Shown one piece after another: positions 15,799-23,800 of a stretch of 64,000 nucleotides of DNA. Below the pieces are notes generated by a model. That model was not told the DNA's origin, searched no databases, and was given only the letters and a program-made list of their open reading frames with translations. The stretch is taken from positions 13,184 through 77,183 of the forward strand of contig CAYHQN010000005.1 in assembly GCA_964358545.1 (NCBI GenBank), read 5' to 3'. The stretch comes from CAINVV01 sp031432175 (GTDB lineage: Bacteria > Bacteroidota > Bacteroidia > Bacteroidales > Prolixibacteraceae). Made by a program: the position numbers and the translations under genes. The first letter of the stretch is position 1, and each line of letters opens with the position of its first letter.

Positions 15799-16491
15799 TT
15801 AAACAGGGCTGGCAAGCGGAGTTACCGGAGCAGCCTTGCCCCTTCCTGAATAATCAACAATGTTCCGGGCATTTTTGTAAGCATTGAAAAAATTGGGTTG
15901 GCTAAACTGGTAGGGTTCTACCAGCGCATCCATTTGGTCTTTCAAAAGTTTATCCTGGGCTTTGAATACCCCGTCTATATTTCCTGTTGAGACTTTTGAA
16001 ACGGAGATGGCAACCCTGCGTTTTGGAATAGCCAGTTTGAATTCGGAAAGCAGCCGCTCCATCTTCGTGAACTCTGCCTCACCAACAAAGTATTTGGCAA
16101 GATCGGTTTTGAGCGGAAGGGCCAATCCAATTAACAGCGACCCAATGTCGAACAAGACGGAATCCGGTGCGGTTTTAAGTTCTGAAGGTTTGTAATCGGC
16201 CTTGGTCTTTAATTCGACATTCCTGGTTGAGGTGGCATTTGCCTTCAAACCGGCCGAAAAGAGTAAAATTGTCTGGATCAGCTCTTCCCGCAATCCGCTT
16301 TTGTTCTTCGTCAATCCCGTACTGTCTGCCTCCTGTACCTGACGGTTCTGGTTAATGACCGTCTGTCCGGCCTTTAGTAACTGCTGTGCCACAAAGAGGT
16401 CACCCTCCGTACCGACATGTTCTGAATGAGTGTCAAGAACCAAATTGACAGCCTCATACATTCTGAATTTGTTCAACTGTTTTTTGTTCAT
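15799..16491 (-). CDS. Conserved Bacteroidetes hypothetical protein, helical
   Basis: The function is unknown. The predicted protein is about 230 aa, almost entirely alpha-helical, with no signal peptide. It begins MNKKQLNKFRMYEAVNLVLD, contains REELIQTILLFSAGLKA and ends in a KNARNIVDYSGRGK-type tail. It resembles a family of Bacteroidetes proteins of about 220-250 aa that often occur in several copies per genome beside repeats. I chose the ATG at 16491 because the extra 14 codons of the longer frame (from 16533) look like leader sequence. A run of 21-bp repeats lies just upstream, between this gene and the flippase-like gene. Confidence 0.6.
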   Translation of the reverse strand: MNKKQLNKFRMYEAVNLVLDTHSEHVGTEGDLFVAQQLLKAGQTVINQNRQVQEADSTGLTKNKSGLREELIQTILLFSAGLKANATSTRNVELKTKADYKPSELKTAPDSVLFDIGSLLIGLALPLKTDLAKYFVGEAEFTKMERLLSEFKLAIPKRRVAISVSKVSTGNIDGVFKAQDKLLKDQMDALVEPYQFSQPNFFNAYKNARNIVDYSGRGKAAPVTPLASPV

Positions 16492-16668
16492 GATAAAAAA
16501 TTTAAGGGATAAATAATTGTATTTCATATCCATGCAATAGACTCAAGCAACCATTACAATGGATATTTACCATAAGTTACGGAAAAAAAACGAGAAGAAC
16601 GAATGAAGAAATCTACATGTTTTGGACTAACGGGATGGATTGGATTACCTTTTTCAGCCTACTGCAGG

Positions 16669-16878
16669 CTTCTGGGTACCCTCAAAAGACTATTTTTTAC
16701 TGTTAATACACTTCCGGTGACCGTCAGAAGCCTTCCGGCAATCGTCAATGCACTTCCGGCGATGTTCAAAGCACATCCGGTGACCGTCAGAGGGCATCTG
16801 GTGATGTTCAATGCACGTCCGGTTACCGTCAATGGGCATCTGGCGATGTTCAAAGTGCTTCCGGTTACTAAAAACTCT
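16669..16878. repeat. Minisatellite: ten 21-bp tandem units
   Basis: The units start at 16669, 16690, 16711 and so on every 21 bases to 16858. Most follow the pattern CnTCyGGygAyCGTCAAtGCr. Inner units differ at a few positions; the first, second and last are more degenerate. Because 21 is a multiple of three, several frames stay open and encode heptapeptide repeats. The last unit overlaps the final codons of the flippase-like gene, which ends at 16868. No gene is credible here. Confidence 0.9.
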
Positions 16879-17770
16879 CTTTTGCGCCATTTCCCGGTCT
16901 ATCTTCTCTACGGAAAGGAGGAAAGAAGACCCAGTAGATTCCTCCGAGTGAGGCGAGGGCCGATATAAGATATGTCATAAAACTCAGGGCGATGGAAAGC
17001 TCATTGTCAAGATGCAGATATTTCGCACCCAACAAAAATACCACTTCCCTGGCGCCCAGTCCTCCAATGGTTATTGGCAGCGCAGTGGCAATGGTTGAAA
17101 AGAAAAATAAAAACAGGTATTCTGAAATATTGTCATATTGGTGAAATGCATTCAAAATAAACAATGCCGAAAGCAGTTGCATCAACTGCAAGACCATCGA
17201 CCAACCGAACAATCCGGCGTGTATGGGCAGAAAGCTTTTAAGAAAGAACCGGAGAACGAAGTAATAGAGGAGGTATAGGAAAGGAATACCCAACCAACCG
17301 ATCCAACCAATCTTGAACTCATCTCCTGAGATATAGTAAAGCACAATGGTAATCATTCCAACGGCCACCAATCCTGAGATCCTGTTGACCAACATTGCAC
17401 CGATGTTCTTTTTGACTCCGTTTTGCCGGTATTTGTTGACGAGATAAACTTTGATCCCGTCACCACCAATACCGCTTGGAAGAAACAGGTTGTAGAACAA
17501 TCCCAGCCAGAACAATTTGAGGTTCAGTACCGGGGTCAGGTGTGCTCCCGTACTTCTGAAAGAGAGATTTTGCCTGAATCCGGACAGGACAAATGATGAA
17601 AACAAAAACATCGCGGCAACCAACAGAAGCCATCCGTTTGAGGTCGAAAAAACTTTCAAAACCTCTTTGAAGGAAACATTGTGGAGTACCCAAAGAATAG
17701 CTGCTGCCGAAACAACAAACTTTAGAAAATTGAGGAGATACTTTTTTACCTTTTCTGACACGCGAATCAC
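16868..17770 (-). CDS. Flippase-like integral membrane protein (LPG synthase TM region / UPF0104 family)
   Basis: This protein of about 300 aa has about eight membrane segments. The signature matches the lysylphosphatidylglycerol synthase transmembrane family: GIGGDGIKVYLVNKYRQNG, LVNRISGLVAVG, and ALPITIGGLGAREVVFLLGA near the C-terminus. Family members lack the aminoacyl-transferase domain, as here, and are thought to move lipids or lipid-linked sugars; the substrate is unknown. The longest frame starts at a TTG (17791) lying on a TAnnTTTG promoter, so I prefer the GTG at 17770; the GTG at 17761 is also possible. Its last codons are built from minisatellite sequence. The DUF5009 gene is immediately upstream on the same strand. 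Confidence 0.85.
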   Translation of the reverse strand: MIRVSEKVKKYLLNFLKFVVSAAAILWVLHNVSFKEVLKVFSTSNGWLLLVAAMFLFSSFVLSGFRQNLSFRSTGAHLTPVLNLKLFWLGLFYNLFLPSGIGGDGIKVYLVNKYRQNGVKKNIGAMLVNRISGLVAVGMITIVLYYISGDEFKIGWIGWLGIPFLYLLYYFVLRFFLKSFLPIHAGLFGWSMVLQLMQLLSALFILNAFHQYDNISEYLFLFFFSTIATALPITIGGLGAREVVFLLGAKYLHLDNELSIALSFMTYLISALASLGGIYWVFFPPFRREDRPGNGAKESF

Positions 17771-17788
17771 TTTAATTCGAACCGGCAC

Positions 17789-17796
17789 CAAAAGTA
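17789..17796 (-). promoter_or_regulatory. -7 promoter element (TACTTTTG on minus strand)
   Basis: A TAnnTTTG match just upstream of the flippase-like gene predicts a start of transcription near 17782. It supports one of the GTG start codons at 17770 or 17761. Confidence 0.4.
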
Positions 17797-17803
17797 CAAT
17801 TTA

Positions 17804-18913
17804 TCAGACTCGTATAAAAATCTTTTGTTTGTACAGAAAATAGCAGATATACCACAAGGTAAACCATACCAAAGTGGAGACAACTATTTCTATGCCAAGT
17901 TTTCCACTCCATGTGAAAAAAAGAGGAACGAATGGTTTGTATATTTTGGAAATCAATTCATTACCGCCGATGTGCGCGAAGAGATAAATGAAAAGCGGAT
18001 TCATTCCGACAATGGCGAAAAACTTTGTTCCGCGCCTGAATTTCAACATATCGATCATCCAATAGCTGACGGCGAGCCCAATCATGGCAAACCCTCCGCT
18101 GGCAATAACAAAGGAAGGGGTACAAATTCTCTTGATAATCGGAACCAATGGATCAAGGGCAAAACCGATGGCCACTCCAATGATACCGGCTACAAGCATG
18201 GTCTTTACTTTCTTGGCGGGTGTCCAATCATTCATCAGGATCATTCCGGCAATCACGCCCCAAATGGTGTGGGCCGTAGTTGGGATTGCATTGAAGGCTA
18301 CCCAGTGGCCACTGTTCATCCCTCCCAGAAGTGTCACATCAAACCAGGTACCGAAATTGTGGTCTGCCACAAAAGGCTGGTTGTAACCTTCAACAGGCCA
18401 GAACTGATAGAGCAAATAGGAAAGCAATATCATGGCAAAGGATACCAAAAGTTGCCATTTTACAGCTTTTCTCATGACCAGGAAGGCTATCAGATAGGTT
18501 ACGGAGAGTTGTGCCAATACATTGGTCATGCGGAAACCAATCTTACCGGGACCAATACAATAAAGCGCCCATCCCAGGAAAAGCAGCCAGAATGATCTTT
18601 TCAAGGCAAAACGGAAAGTGGTATTCCAGCTATCCCCCCTGTTCCAGCGTCTGGTAAATGAAAATGGCATTGAAACGCCTACAATAAACATGAAGAAGGG
18701 CTGAATAAGGTCCCAGAAATGCAAACCGTTCCACGGATGATGACTCAATTGGTTCCCTATGAATGAGACAATTGTCCCATCAAAATAAGGATTGGACAGA
18801 TTGCCAAAAAGTTCTGAAAATTCGCCAATAAGCAGGAACATGGTTATTCCCCTGAAAAAATCGATCGAGAGAATTCTTTCATTCTCGGAAGAAAGTTGAG
18901 CGGAGTTTGTCAT
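17804..18913 (-). CDS. DUF5009 / HGSNAT-like membrane acyltransferase family protein
   Basis: This protein of about 369 aa has about ten membrane segments and resembles the heparan-alpha-glucosaminide N-acetyltransferase (NagX/DUF5009) family. That family transfers acetyl groups to sugars across membranes. The family start RILSIDFFRGITMFLLIGEF is at residues about 13-32, and the loop HHPWNGLHFWDLIQPFFMF follows with its conserved His-Trp and Asp. The C-terminal part (GMNPLFIYLFAHIGG) is also typical. I chose ATG 18913; an ATG at 18943 is possible but would leave a leader of about 8 bases after the promoter element at 18957-18964. The exact substrate is unknown. Confidence 0.8.
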   Translation of the reverse strand: MTNSAQLSSENERILSIDFFRGITMFLLIGEFSELFGNLSNPYFDGTIVSFIGNQLSHHPWNGLHFWDLIQPFFMFIVGVSMPFSFTRRWNRGDSWNTTFRFALKRSFWLLFLGWALYCIGPGKIGFRMTNVLAQLSVTYLIAFLVMRKAVKWQLLVSFAMILLSYLLYQFWPVEGYNQPFVADHNFGTWFDVTLLGGMNSGHWVAFNAIPTTAHTIWGVIAGMILMNDWTPAKKVKTMLVAGIIGVAIGFALDPLVPIIKRICTPSFVIASGGFAMIGLAVSYWMIDMLKFRRGTKFFAIVGMNPLFIYLFAHIGGNELISKIYKPFVPLFFTWSGKLGIEIVVSTLVWFTLWYICYFLYKQKIFIRV

Positions 18914-18956
18914 CCTTGAGTCAGTTGGTGTAGTTAAAATCATCGCTAGAGAAGAC

Positions 18957-18964
18957 CAAATTTA
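18957..18964 (-). promoter_or_regulatory. -7 promoter element (TAAATTTG on minus strand)
   Basis: A TAnnTTTG match upstream of the DUF5009 gene predicts transcription starting near 18950. Confidence 0.35.
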
Positions 18965-18993
18965 TGTTTTATTTTGGTAATCTCACTGATTTT

Positions 18994-19701
18994 TTAATCT
19001 CTTTCAAACATTGATTTGTCGGCTCCGCAGATGGGACAAGTCCAATCATCAGGCAAATCTTCAAATTTAGTGCCCGGTTCTATCCCCGAAATGGGGTCGC
19101 CCTTCTCAGATTCGTAGGTGTAATGACAAAGCTGACATTGCCACAACTCATTTTCAAATACCTTTTGCAGAATTTCACCTTTGATTTGCGACTTTTCAAC
19201 ATAGGTAGGGGCATTTTTTGGGGAAAATCCTTTCATCACCTCCCGGTAATAATTGTAGGTCAATGGTTTGATATCCAAATTGATTAAATCAGAGGCAATT
19301 GCTTCCCCAATGAAAAGAAGGTGGGTTCCTACATCGAAGGTATCCGTTATTTTACAGTCGAACCATGCCACACAAGAGTCGGTAACGATTGGTGATCCTG
19401 TTTCACCAATAAAATAGTTTACCCCCCTGAATTTATCGATCTCTTTGCCGCTTCTGTATCCAAAATCCCCGATCAAACCGGTTGACGCCTGCTCTCCCAA
19501 AACAGAGAAGGCGAAAGCGCCACTTTTTTTCATGATTTCGGAGGTGAAATTATCTTTGTTACAACTGATTCCAAACTTTGGAGGATTAGCGGTTACCTGA
19601 AAAACGGTATTGGCAATATATCCGGCTTTGGTATCCTGGAACTTCGAAGATACCATATAGAGTCCATAAGAAACCTTAAAAAATGTCTCAAAATTGATCA
19701 T
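18994..19701 (-). CDS. Flavin reductase-rubredoxin fusion protein
   Basis: Residues about 1-165 form a flavin reductase (FMN-binding split-barrel) domain, with FKVSYGLYMVSSK and FAFSVLGEQASTGLIGDFG. Residues about 185-235 form a rubredoxin with two cysteine pairs, CQLC and CPIC, the linking PGTKFEDLPDDWTCPICG and the terminal DKSMF. The first pair reads CQLCHYTY rather than the usual CxxCGY. The architecture is that of high-molecular-weight rubredoxin (Hrb) of anaerobes, which passes electrons from NAD(P)H to oxygen- or NO-scavenging flavodiiron proteins. No flavodiiron gene lies beside it. It suggests an anaerobic or microaerobic lifestyle. Confidence 0.9.
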   Translation of the reverse strand: MINFETFFKVSYGLYMVSSKFQDTKAGYIANTVFQVTANPPKFGISCNKDNFTSEIMKKSGAFAFSVLGEQASTGLIGDFGYRSGKEIDKFRGVNYFIGETGSPIVTDSCVAWFDCKITDTFDVGTHLLFIGEAIASDLINLDIKPLTYNYYREVMKGFSPKNAPTYVEKSQIKGEILQKVFENELWQCQLCHYTYESEKGDPISGIEPGTKFEDLPDDWTCPICGADKSMFERD

Positions 19702-19884
19702 GATAAGAATCTGTTTTTAAATGAAAATTAGGTGACTTAAATATAATCTAAAAAGTTCTTATTACAGCCTTATTTTTTGAAATCATCACAAAAATTAGTT
19801 AGAATTTTTATTTACAGCCTTTTGCATTATGAACAACTTCTGTTTTTGTGTTATACAACATATTTCAAACGAAAGGATAATTTT

Positions 19885-19892
19885 TAACTTTG
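19885..19892 (+). promoter_or_regulatory. -7 promoter element (TAACTTTG)
   Basis: A TAnnTTTG match in the AT-rich 252-base gap before the Gfo/Idh/MocA gene. It predicts a leader of about 55 bases. A weak TTTC lies near the -33 position. Confidence 0.5.
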
Positions 19893-19953
19893 TTCGTTAT
19901 CGTACACGGAATAATTGAGACTAACATATATTCATTTAAAAACTTAAAAAAAC

Positions 19954-21294
19954 ATGTCTGACAGAAGGGAGTTTATTCAAAAATCGGCTGTAGGCGCTAC
20001 CGCATTAACAGTCGGAGGCCTTACCATGAGCTCTAAGAGTTACGGCCGGATCATTGGTGCCAACGACAGGGTAAATGTAGCTGTGATCGGCTTTTCTGAT
20101 CGTTTTAACAGCGCTTTGTTTCCCAGCTTCAACGATCACGCGAAAGCCCAAAATTTTCAATTTGTTGCCCTTTCGGATCTCTGGAACAAAAGGAGGGAAG
20201 ACGGAAAGGCCTTCATGAAAACAAAAGGCGGATGGGATGTTGAAGTATGCCGCAACAACGATGAGTTATATCAACGTAAAGACGTTGATGCGGTAATCAT
20301 CAGTTCTCCGGATTTTGCGCATGCTTCGCACCTTGCAGAGGCAGCAAATCACAAGAAAGATGCATACTGCGAGAAACCTTTCGCAGAAACAATGGAAGAT
20401 GCCAGGGCAGGATTGAACGCTTGTCATAAAAACAATACAGTTGTTCAGATAGGATCGCAGAGAAGAAGCACCGCCAATTATATTGCGGCAAATGAGTATT
20501 TAAGATCAGGTAAATTTGGGGATATCGTGATGGTCGAAATGAGTTGGAACGTGAACCAACCCGGCCGTTGGAGAAGGCCTGAAACTGTCAAACAACTCAA
20601 AGAAGCCGATACTGACTGGAAACGGTTCCAGTTAAACCGCCCGGAAGCAGCCTGGGATCCAAGAAAATATTTGGAGTTTCGTCTCTTCTGGCCGTATTCC
20701 TCCGGGATACCCGGACAATGGATGTGCCACCAGATTGATACCGTTCACTGGTTCACAGGCCTGGCCCATCCGCGCAGCGTTGCAACCAACGGAGGTATTT
20801 ACCAATGGAAAGACGGCAGAACCAATGCGGATACCTTGACTTCAGTTTTTGATTACGGCGACGACAAAAAGGGTTTCCAGGTGGTCTACACTTCCCGGTT
20901 CAGTAACAGTGCCGGTGGTACAAAAGAGTTGTATTACTCCAATGGCGGTATGTTGAACCTGGATACCAACAAAGTAACCGCGGAAGGCGGATTGCGTGAA
21001 AGGGAAGCCAAAGAAATGGGAATGAAGGCCAATCTGCTCGAAAGCTTTGAATTACCGCAAGTTGCCATGGCAACAGGCGCCGATACCAGCAAAGATCCTT
21101 CGACCTCCGCACACATGCTGAACTGGATGCAGTGCGTAAGGTCCCGTGAAAAAACCCATGCACCTATCGAAGCCGGTTACAGTCATGCTATTGCGGTCAT
21201 CATGGCAAATGCAGCTTATCGGACCGGATTGCGCGCCACTTTTGATGAAAAGCTTCAGGAAGTAATTTGCGGTGGAAAAGTCTTCAAATACTAA
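19954..21294 (+). CDS. Gfo/Idh/MocA family oxidoreductase, Tat-exported
   Basis: This is an NAD(P)-dependent sugar or sugar-derivative dehydrogenase family protein of 446 aa. It begins with a twin-arginine signal (DRREFIQKSAVGATALTVGG), so the folded protein is exported with its cofactor. The Rossmann region follows (RVNVAVIGFSDRF, residues about 46-58). The family EKP motif is at about residue 140 (CEKPFAETMEDA) and QIGSQRRSTANY follows. The C-terminal alpha/beta domain holds the WPYSSGIPGQWMCHQIDTVHW segment. Tat-exported members in Bacteroidetes are linked to glycan breakdown, including glycosidases acting by redox chemistry (GH109-like). The true substrate cannot be read. A bidirectional terminator follows. 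Confidence 0.88.
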   Translation: MSDRREFIQKSAVGATALTVGGLTMSSKSYGRIIGANDRVNVAVIGFSDRFNSALFPSFNDHAKAQNFQFVALSDLWNKRREDGKAFMKTKGGWDVEVCRNNDELYQRKDVDAVIISSPDFAHASHLAEAANHKKDAYCEKPFAETMEDARAGLNACHKNNTVVQIGSQRRSTANYIAANEYLRSGKFGDIVMVEMSWNVNQPGRWRRPETVKQLKEADTDWKRFQLNRPEAAWDPRKYLEFRLFWPYSSGIPGQWMCHQIDTVHWFTGLAHPRSVATNGGIYQWKDGRTNADTLTSVFDYGDDKKGFQVVYTSRFSNSAGGTKELYYSNGGMLNLDTNKVTAEGGLREREAKEMGMKANLLESFELPQVAMATGADTSKDPSTSAHMLNWMQCVRSREKTHAPIEAGYSHAIAVIMANAAYRTGLRATFDEKLQEVICGGKVFKY

Positions 21295-21310
21295 TCTTCC
21301 GTATGTTATA

Positions 21311-21346
21311 AAAAAAAGCCCTTGATATCTTCGAGGGCTTTTTTTT
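21311..21346. terminator. Bidirectional Rho-independent terminator
   Basis: The hairpin AGCCCTTGA-TATCT-TCGAGGGCT has an A-run on its left and a T-run on its right. It sits between the convergent Gfo/Idh/MocA gene and the gene ending at 21345, and can serve both strands. Confidence 0.9.
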
Positions 21347-21920
21347 ATCTGCAGGCAAATGTCAGTTCTATCATTCTAAATACTTTGGCATTGTTCTTCT
21401 GGTCTTTCAACCCGGTCTGAAAGAAAATCAGATAGGTCTTCTCCGAGCAATTGAAACAGTAAATTGTTCCGGAAACCTTAATTCCTTTTACCACAGATTC
21501 ATAGTCCGCTTTTCGGGCGTCCATACTGCCAAAATTGCAACTTTCAATTGCCGTGAATTCAATTCCGGACTCCTGATAGATGGCCTCCTCTTTCATGTTT
21601 TTCTCTTGTACCAAAAGTGATTTTACCGGATTCCCAACATTGTTGATGGTAACCAGGCTGAATAGTCCGGTGGAATTTTTTTTGGTACTCTCGGCAGAAT
21701 AATAATACCCCTTGTTAGGTAGGGTTTCATCCGAAATGGTTTTCCAGTCTATTGGTATAGAAAATGATACGCCATTTTTTAAATAATTGAACTGTTTCTC
21801 CTTCGCATACAGTCCCGGAATGGTTAGGAGCAGGATAAACACAAAAAGTGCAATTTTACCTTTTGTTAAAATTGAATCAAAAGGTAAAATCGCACCTGAT
21901 CCTGAAAGTTTTTCAGTCAT
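21345..21920 (-). CDS. Small exported or membrane-anchored protein of unknown function
   Basis: The 191-aa protein has a hydrophobic segment at residues about 22-40 (KGKIALFVFILLLTIPGLYA) after an unusual 20-residue hydrophilic lead. The mature part (VSFSIPIDWKTIS, GYYYSAESTKKN, SGTIYCFNCSEKTYLIFF) resembles PsbP/DUF1795-like proteins that open with a PxxW motif. This resemblance is weak and no function can be named. The ATG overlaps the C69 peptidase stop (TAATG), so the two genes are probably translationally coupled. A 16-bp inverted repeat (21850-21893) lies within the first codons. No in-frame ATG nearer the hydrophobic segment was seen. Confidence 0.65.
   Translation of the reverse strand: MTEKLSGSGAILPFDSILTKGKIALFVFILLLTIPGLYAKEKQFNYLKNGVSFSIPIDWKTISDETLPNKGYYYSAESTKKNSTGLFSLVTINNVGNPVKSLLVQEKNMKEEAIYQESGIEFTAIESCNFGSMDARKADYESVVKGIKVSGTIYCFNCSEKTYLIFFQTGLKDQKNNAKVFRMIELTFACR
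21850..21893. repeat. Inverted repeat, 16-bp arms with one mismatch
   Basis: The arms 21850-21865 and 21878-21893 flank a 12-base AT-rich loop; the inner 13 pairs are perfect. The repeat lies in the 5' codons of the small exported protein, shortly after the C69 peptidase stop. It may fold in the mRNA and modulate expression. Confidence 0.7.
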
Positions 21921-23593
21921 TACTCGACTGTTTTAAAGTGATCCTTGTTTTTCTCGATAATCAGACGGTACCACCAATCAGGGTAGGAGGGATGCAAAGG
22001 CTGAGCGGGTTGTTTACCATATTCATTACGCTCAAACTTCCCGTCTTTTTCCTTCATGACATTGCCATCCTTGTATTTAATCATCAAATAGTGGCTCAGC
22101 TCTTTCCATTCTTTTACCGTGGTCTCAACCTGGTTGACGGAGTAGGCTGTCAAACTCTTGATTGCACCTGCTTTGTCCCCTTTGTTCCAGGATGCCAGGG
22201 CTTTTTGGTCAACAGCGCCAATTCCGTTGATAAACCCTTTTTCCTTGCGGGACTGAACTTTTTGGACATCTTTGATCATGTCGTCATAACGGAGATAGCA
22301 AAAGTTCGAAACAGTATTGAAGATCCAGAAGGCCGAAGTATCCGACCAGGTCAGGAAGTCACCATTTCCAACTTTGAGTGAATTTGGCACTTCGGTGATA
22401 CCACAGTAAACTGGCATATAACAGGTAGAGTAGGTATCATCTACGCCAAACCAAAGTACGCCGCCAATTGGATCAGGCAGGGTCGGACGACATTGTGCCA
22501 CGAATGAAAAACCGGTTTGCTGTGTTGAGATAGCTCGTTCATGGCAATAAGAAACTGAATCAACTTTAAATCCCATCGGGCGCCAACGGTAGGGAAGAAT
22601 ATTAGGTCCGGCTCCCGGATCTTTGGTCATATCCAGTACCGTTCCTTCAAAATGATCGCGCATCATTCCCATTACATTTTCAACAGAGAGAAGAGCATCC
22701 GGTTTGATCCAAAGAGGAATCCGATTGGTCGCGTACCCGTTTTTGTCGTAGGTAATCTGACCCATCACATATTTTTCATACTGCCCCATGGATTTGTTTA
22801 CCTTATTGAAACCTGCCCAAACACGGGAATCGCAAAAACGGGCACCTCCAAATTCAACGGGTGCGTAGGTATCAGAAAAACTAAATTCACTGTCGGAACC
22901 TTTGAACCAACCCTTTTCCCTGGCAAAAGTGATTACATCCGGTGCGTAAAGGCACTCTTTTGCATTGTCCTTAGGGAATTGGGTAATCCTGGCCTGATTG
23001 GCATGCCCTGAGATATATCCGTCCGGAATTTTTAAAGCAACCCATACTGCACCCTTCTGACCATCACCCTTTCCAATCATCTCAAGAATCCAAACTTCTT
23101 CTTTATCGGCAATAGAGAATGATTCCCCGCTGGAGGCATAACCAAAATCTTTGACCATGTCAGTCATCACTTTAATTGCCTCCCGGGCACTCTTTGCACG
23201 CTGCAAAGTCAAATAAATCAGACTTCCATAATCAACTATTGCACCTGCCTGTGAAGCAAGCTCTTTTCTGCCGCCATAAGTTGTTTCTCCAATGGCCAGC
23301 TGGTGCTCATTCATGTTTCCAACAACCTGATAGGTATGGGCTACCTGTGGTATCTTTCCCATAAACTTACCGGTATCCCATTCATTCACATCAACCATGG
23401 TTCCGGCTTTGTAATTGGCAGTCGGCCAGAAATAAAGCTCTCCATAAAGCGTATGCGAATCGGCCGCATAGGTAATCATTGGTGTTCCATTGATGGTTGC
23501 CCCTTTTGTAATCAAAAAATTGGTACAACCATTTACATGGTTAAATTGTATTATACTGAAGACTAGCGCAATAAATACTCCGAATTTTCTCAT
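21920..23593 (-). CDS. Exported C69 family dipeptidase (PepD type)
   Basis: Peptidase family C69 enzymes are Ntn hydrolases with an N-terminal cysteine nucleophile. Here a signal peptide (residues 1-22, MRKFGVFIALVFSIIQFNHVNG) would be cleaved directly before C23 (CTNFLITKGATINGTPM), exposing the nucleophile. Further family features are YAADSH, the VGNMNEHQLAIGETTYGGR segment and FSIADKEEVWILEMIGKG. The length of 557 aa is typical for exported Bacteroidetes members. The protein probably trims peptides in the periplasm. The small exported protein gene follows in a TAATG overlap. Confidence 0.92.
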   Translation of the reverse strand: MRKFGVFIALVFSIIQFNHVNGCTNFLITKGATINGTPMITYAADSHTLYGELYFWPTANYKAGTMVDVNEWDTGKFMGKIPQVAHTYQVVGNMNEHQLAIGETTYGGRKELASQAGAIVDYGSLIYLTLQRAKSAREAIKVMTDMVKDFGYASSGESFSIADKEEVWILEMIGKGDGQKGAVWVALKIPDGYISGHANQARITQFPKDNAKECLYAPDVITFAREKGWFKGSDSEFSFSDTYAPVEFGGARFCDSRVWAGFNKVNKSMGQYEKYVMGQITYDKNGYATNRIPLWIKPDALLSVENVMGMMRDHFEGTVLDMTKDPGAGPNILPYRWRPMGFKVDSVSYCHERAISTQQTGFSFVAQCRPTLPDPIGGVLWFGVDDTYSTCYMPVYCGITEVPNSLKVGNGDFLTWSDTSAFWIFNTVSNFCYLRYDDMIKDVQKVQSRKEKGFINGIGAVDQKALASWNKGDKAGAIKSLTAYSVNQVETTVKEWKELSHYLMIKYKDGNVMKEKDGKFERNEYGKQPAQPLHPSYPDWWYRLIIEKNKDHFKTVE

Positions 23594-23698
23594 ATTGTTA
23601 AATTATTGATTGTATTAATACCTTTGGAACCATCCATCCGCCTGAAGGCAGACCCTATTTTTAATAATGATCTAAAAACAGACGAACATTACTTAATT

Positions 23699-23753
23699 GA
23701 ATTCACTTCCGACAAAAATAAAGAATATGTTCATTCGATAAGGAAGTGAATTC
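23699..23753. repeat. 12-bp perfect inverted repeat between M23 and C69 genes
   Basis: GAATTCACTTCC at 23699-23710 is repeated inverted at 23742-23753, with a 31-base spacer. It lies about 105 bases upstream of the C69 gene and after the M23 stop. It may be an operator or a terminator stem; there is no strong T-run. Confidence 0.6.
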
Positions 23754-23800
23754 CTGCAAAAGGCTTTTTTTTAATGAGTTTTATCATAACCCTACAAGTT

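Noticed and set aside
16603..16968. 121-codon plus-strand frame with heptad repeats
   Set aside because: It arises from the 21-bp minisatellite, which keeps several frames open on both strands. It overlaps the end of the flippase-like gene and shows no homology or start signals.
23620..23627. TACCTTTG promoter-like match on the plus strand
   Set aside because: No plus-strand gene follows; the next genes read leftwards, so it is most likely chance.
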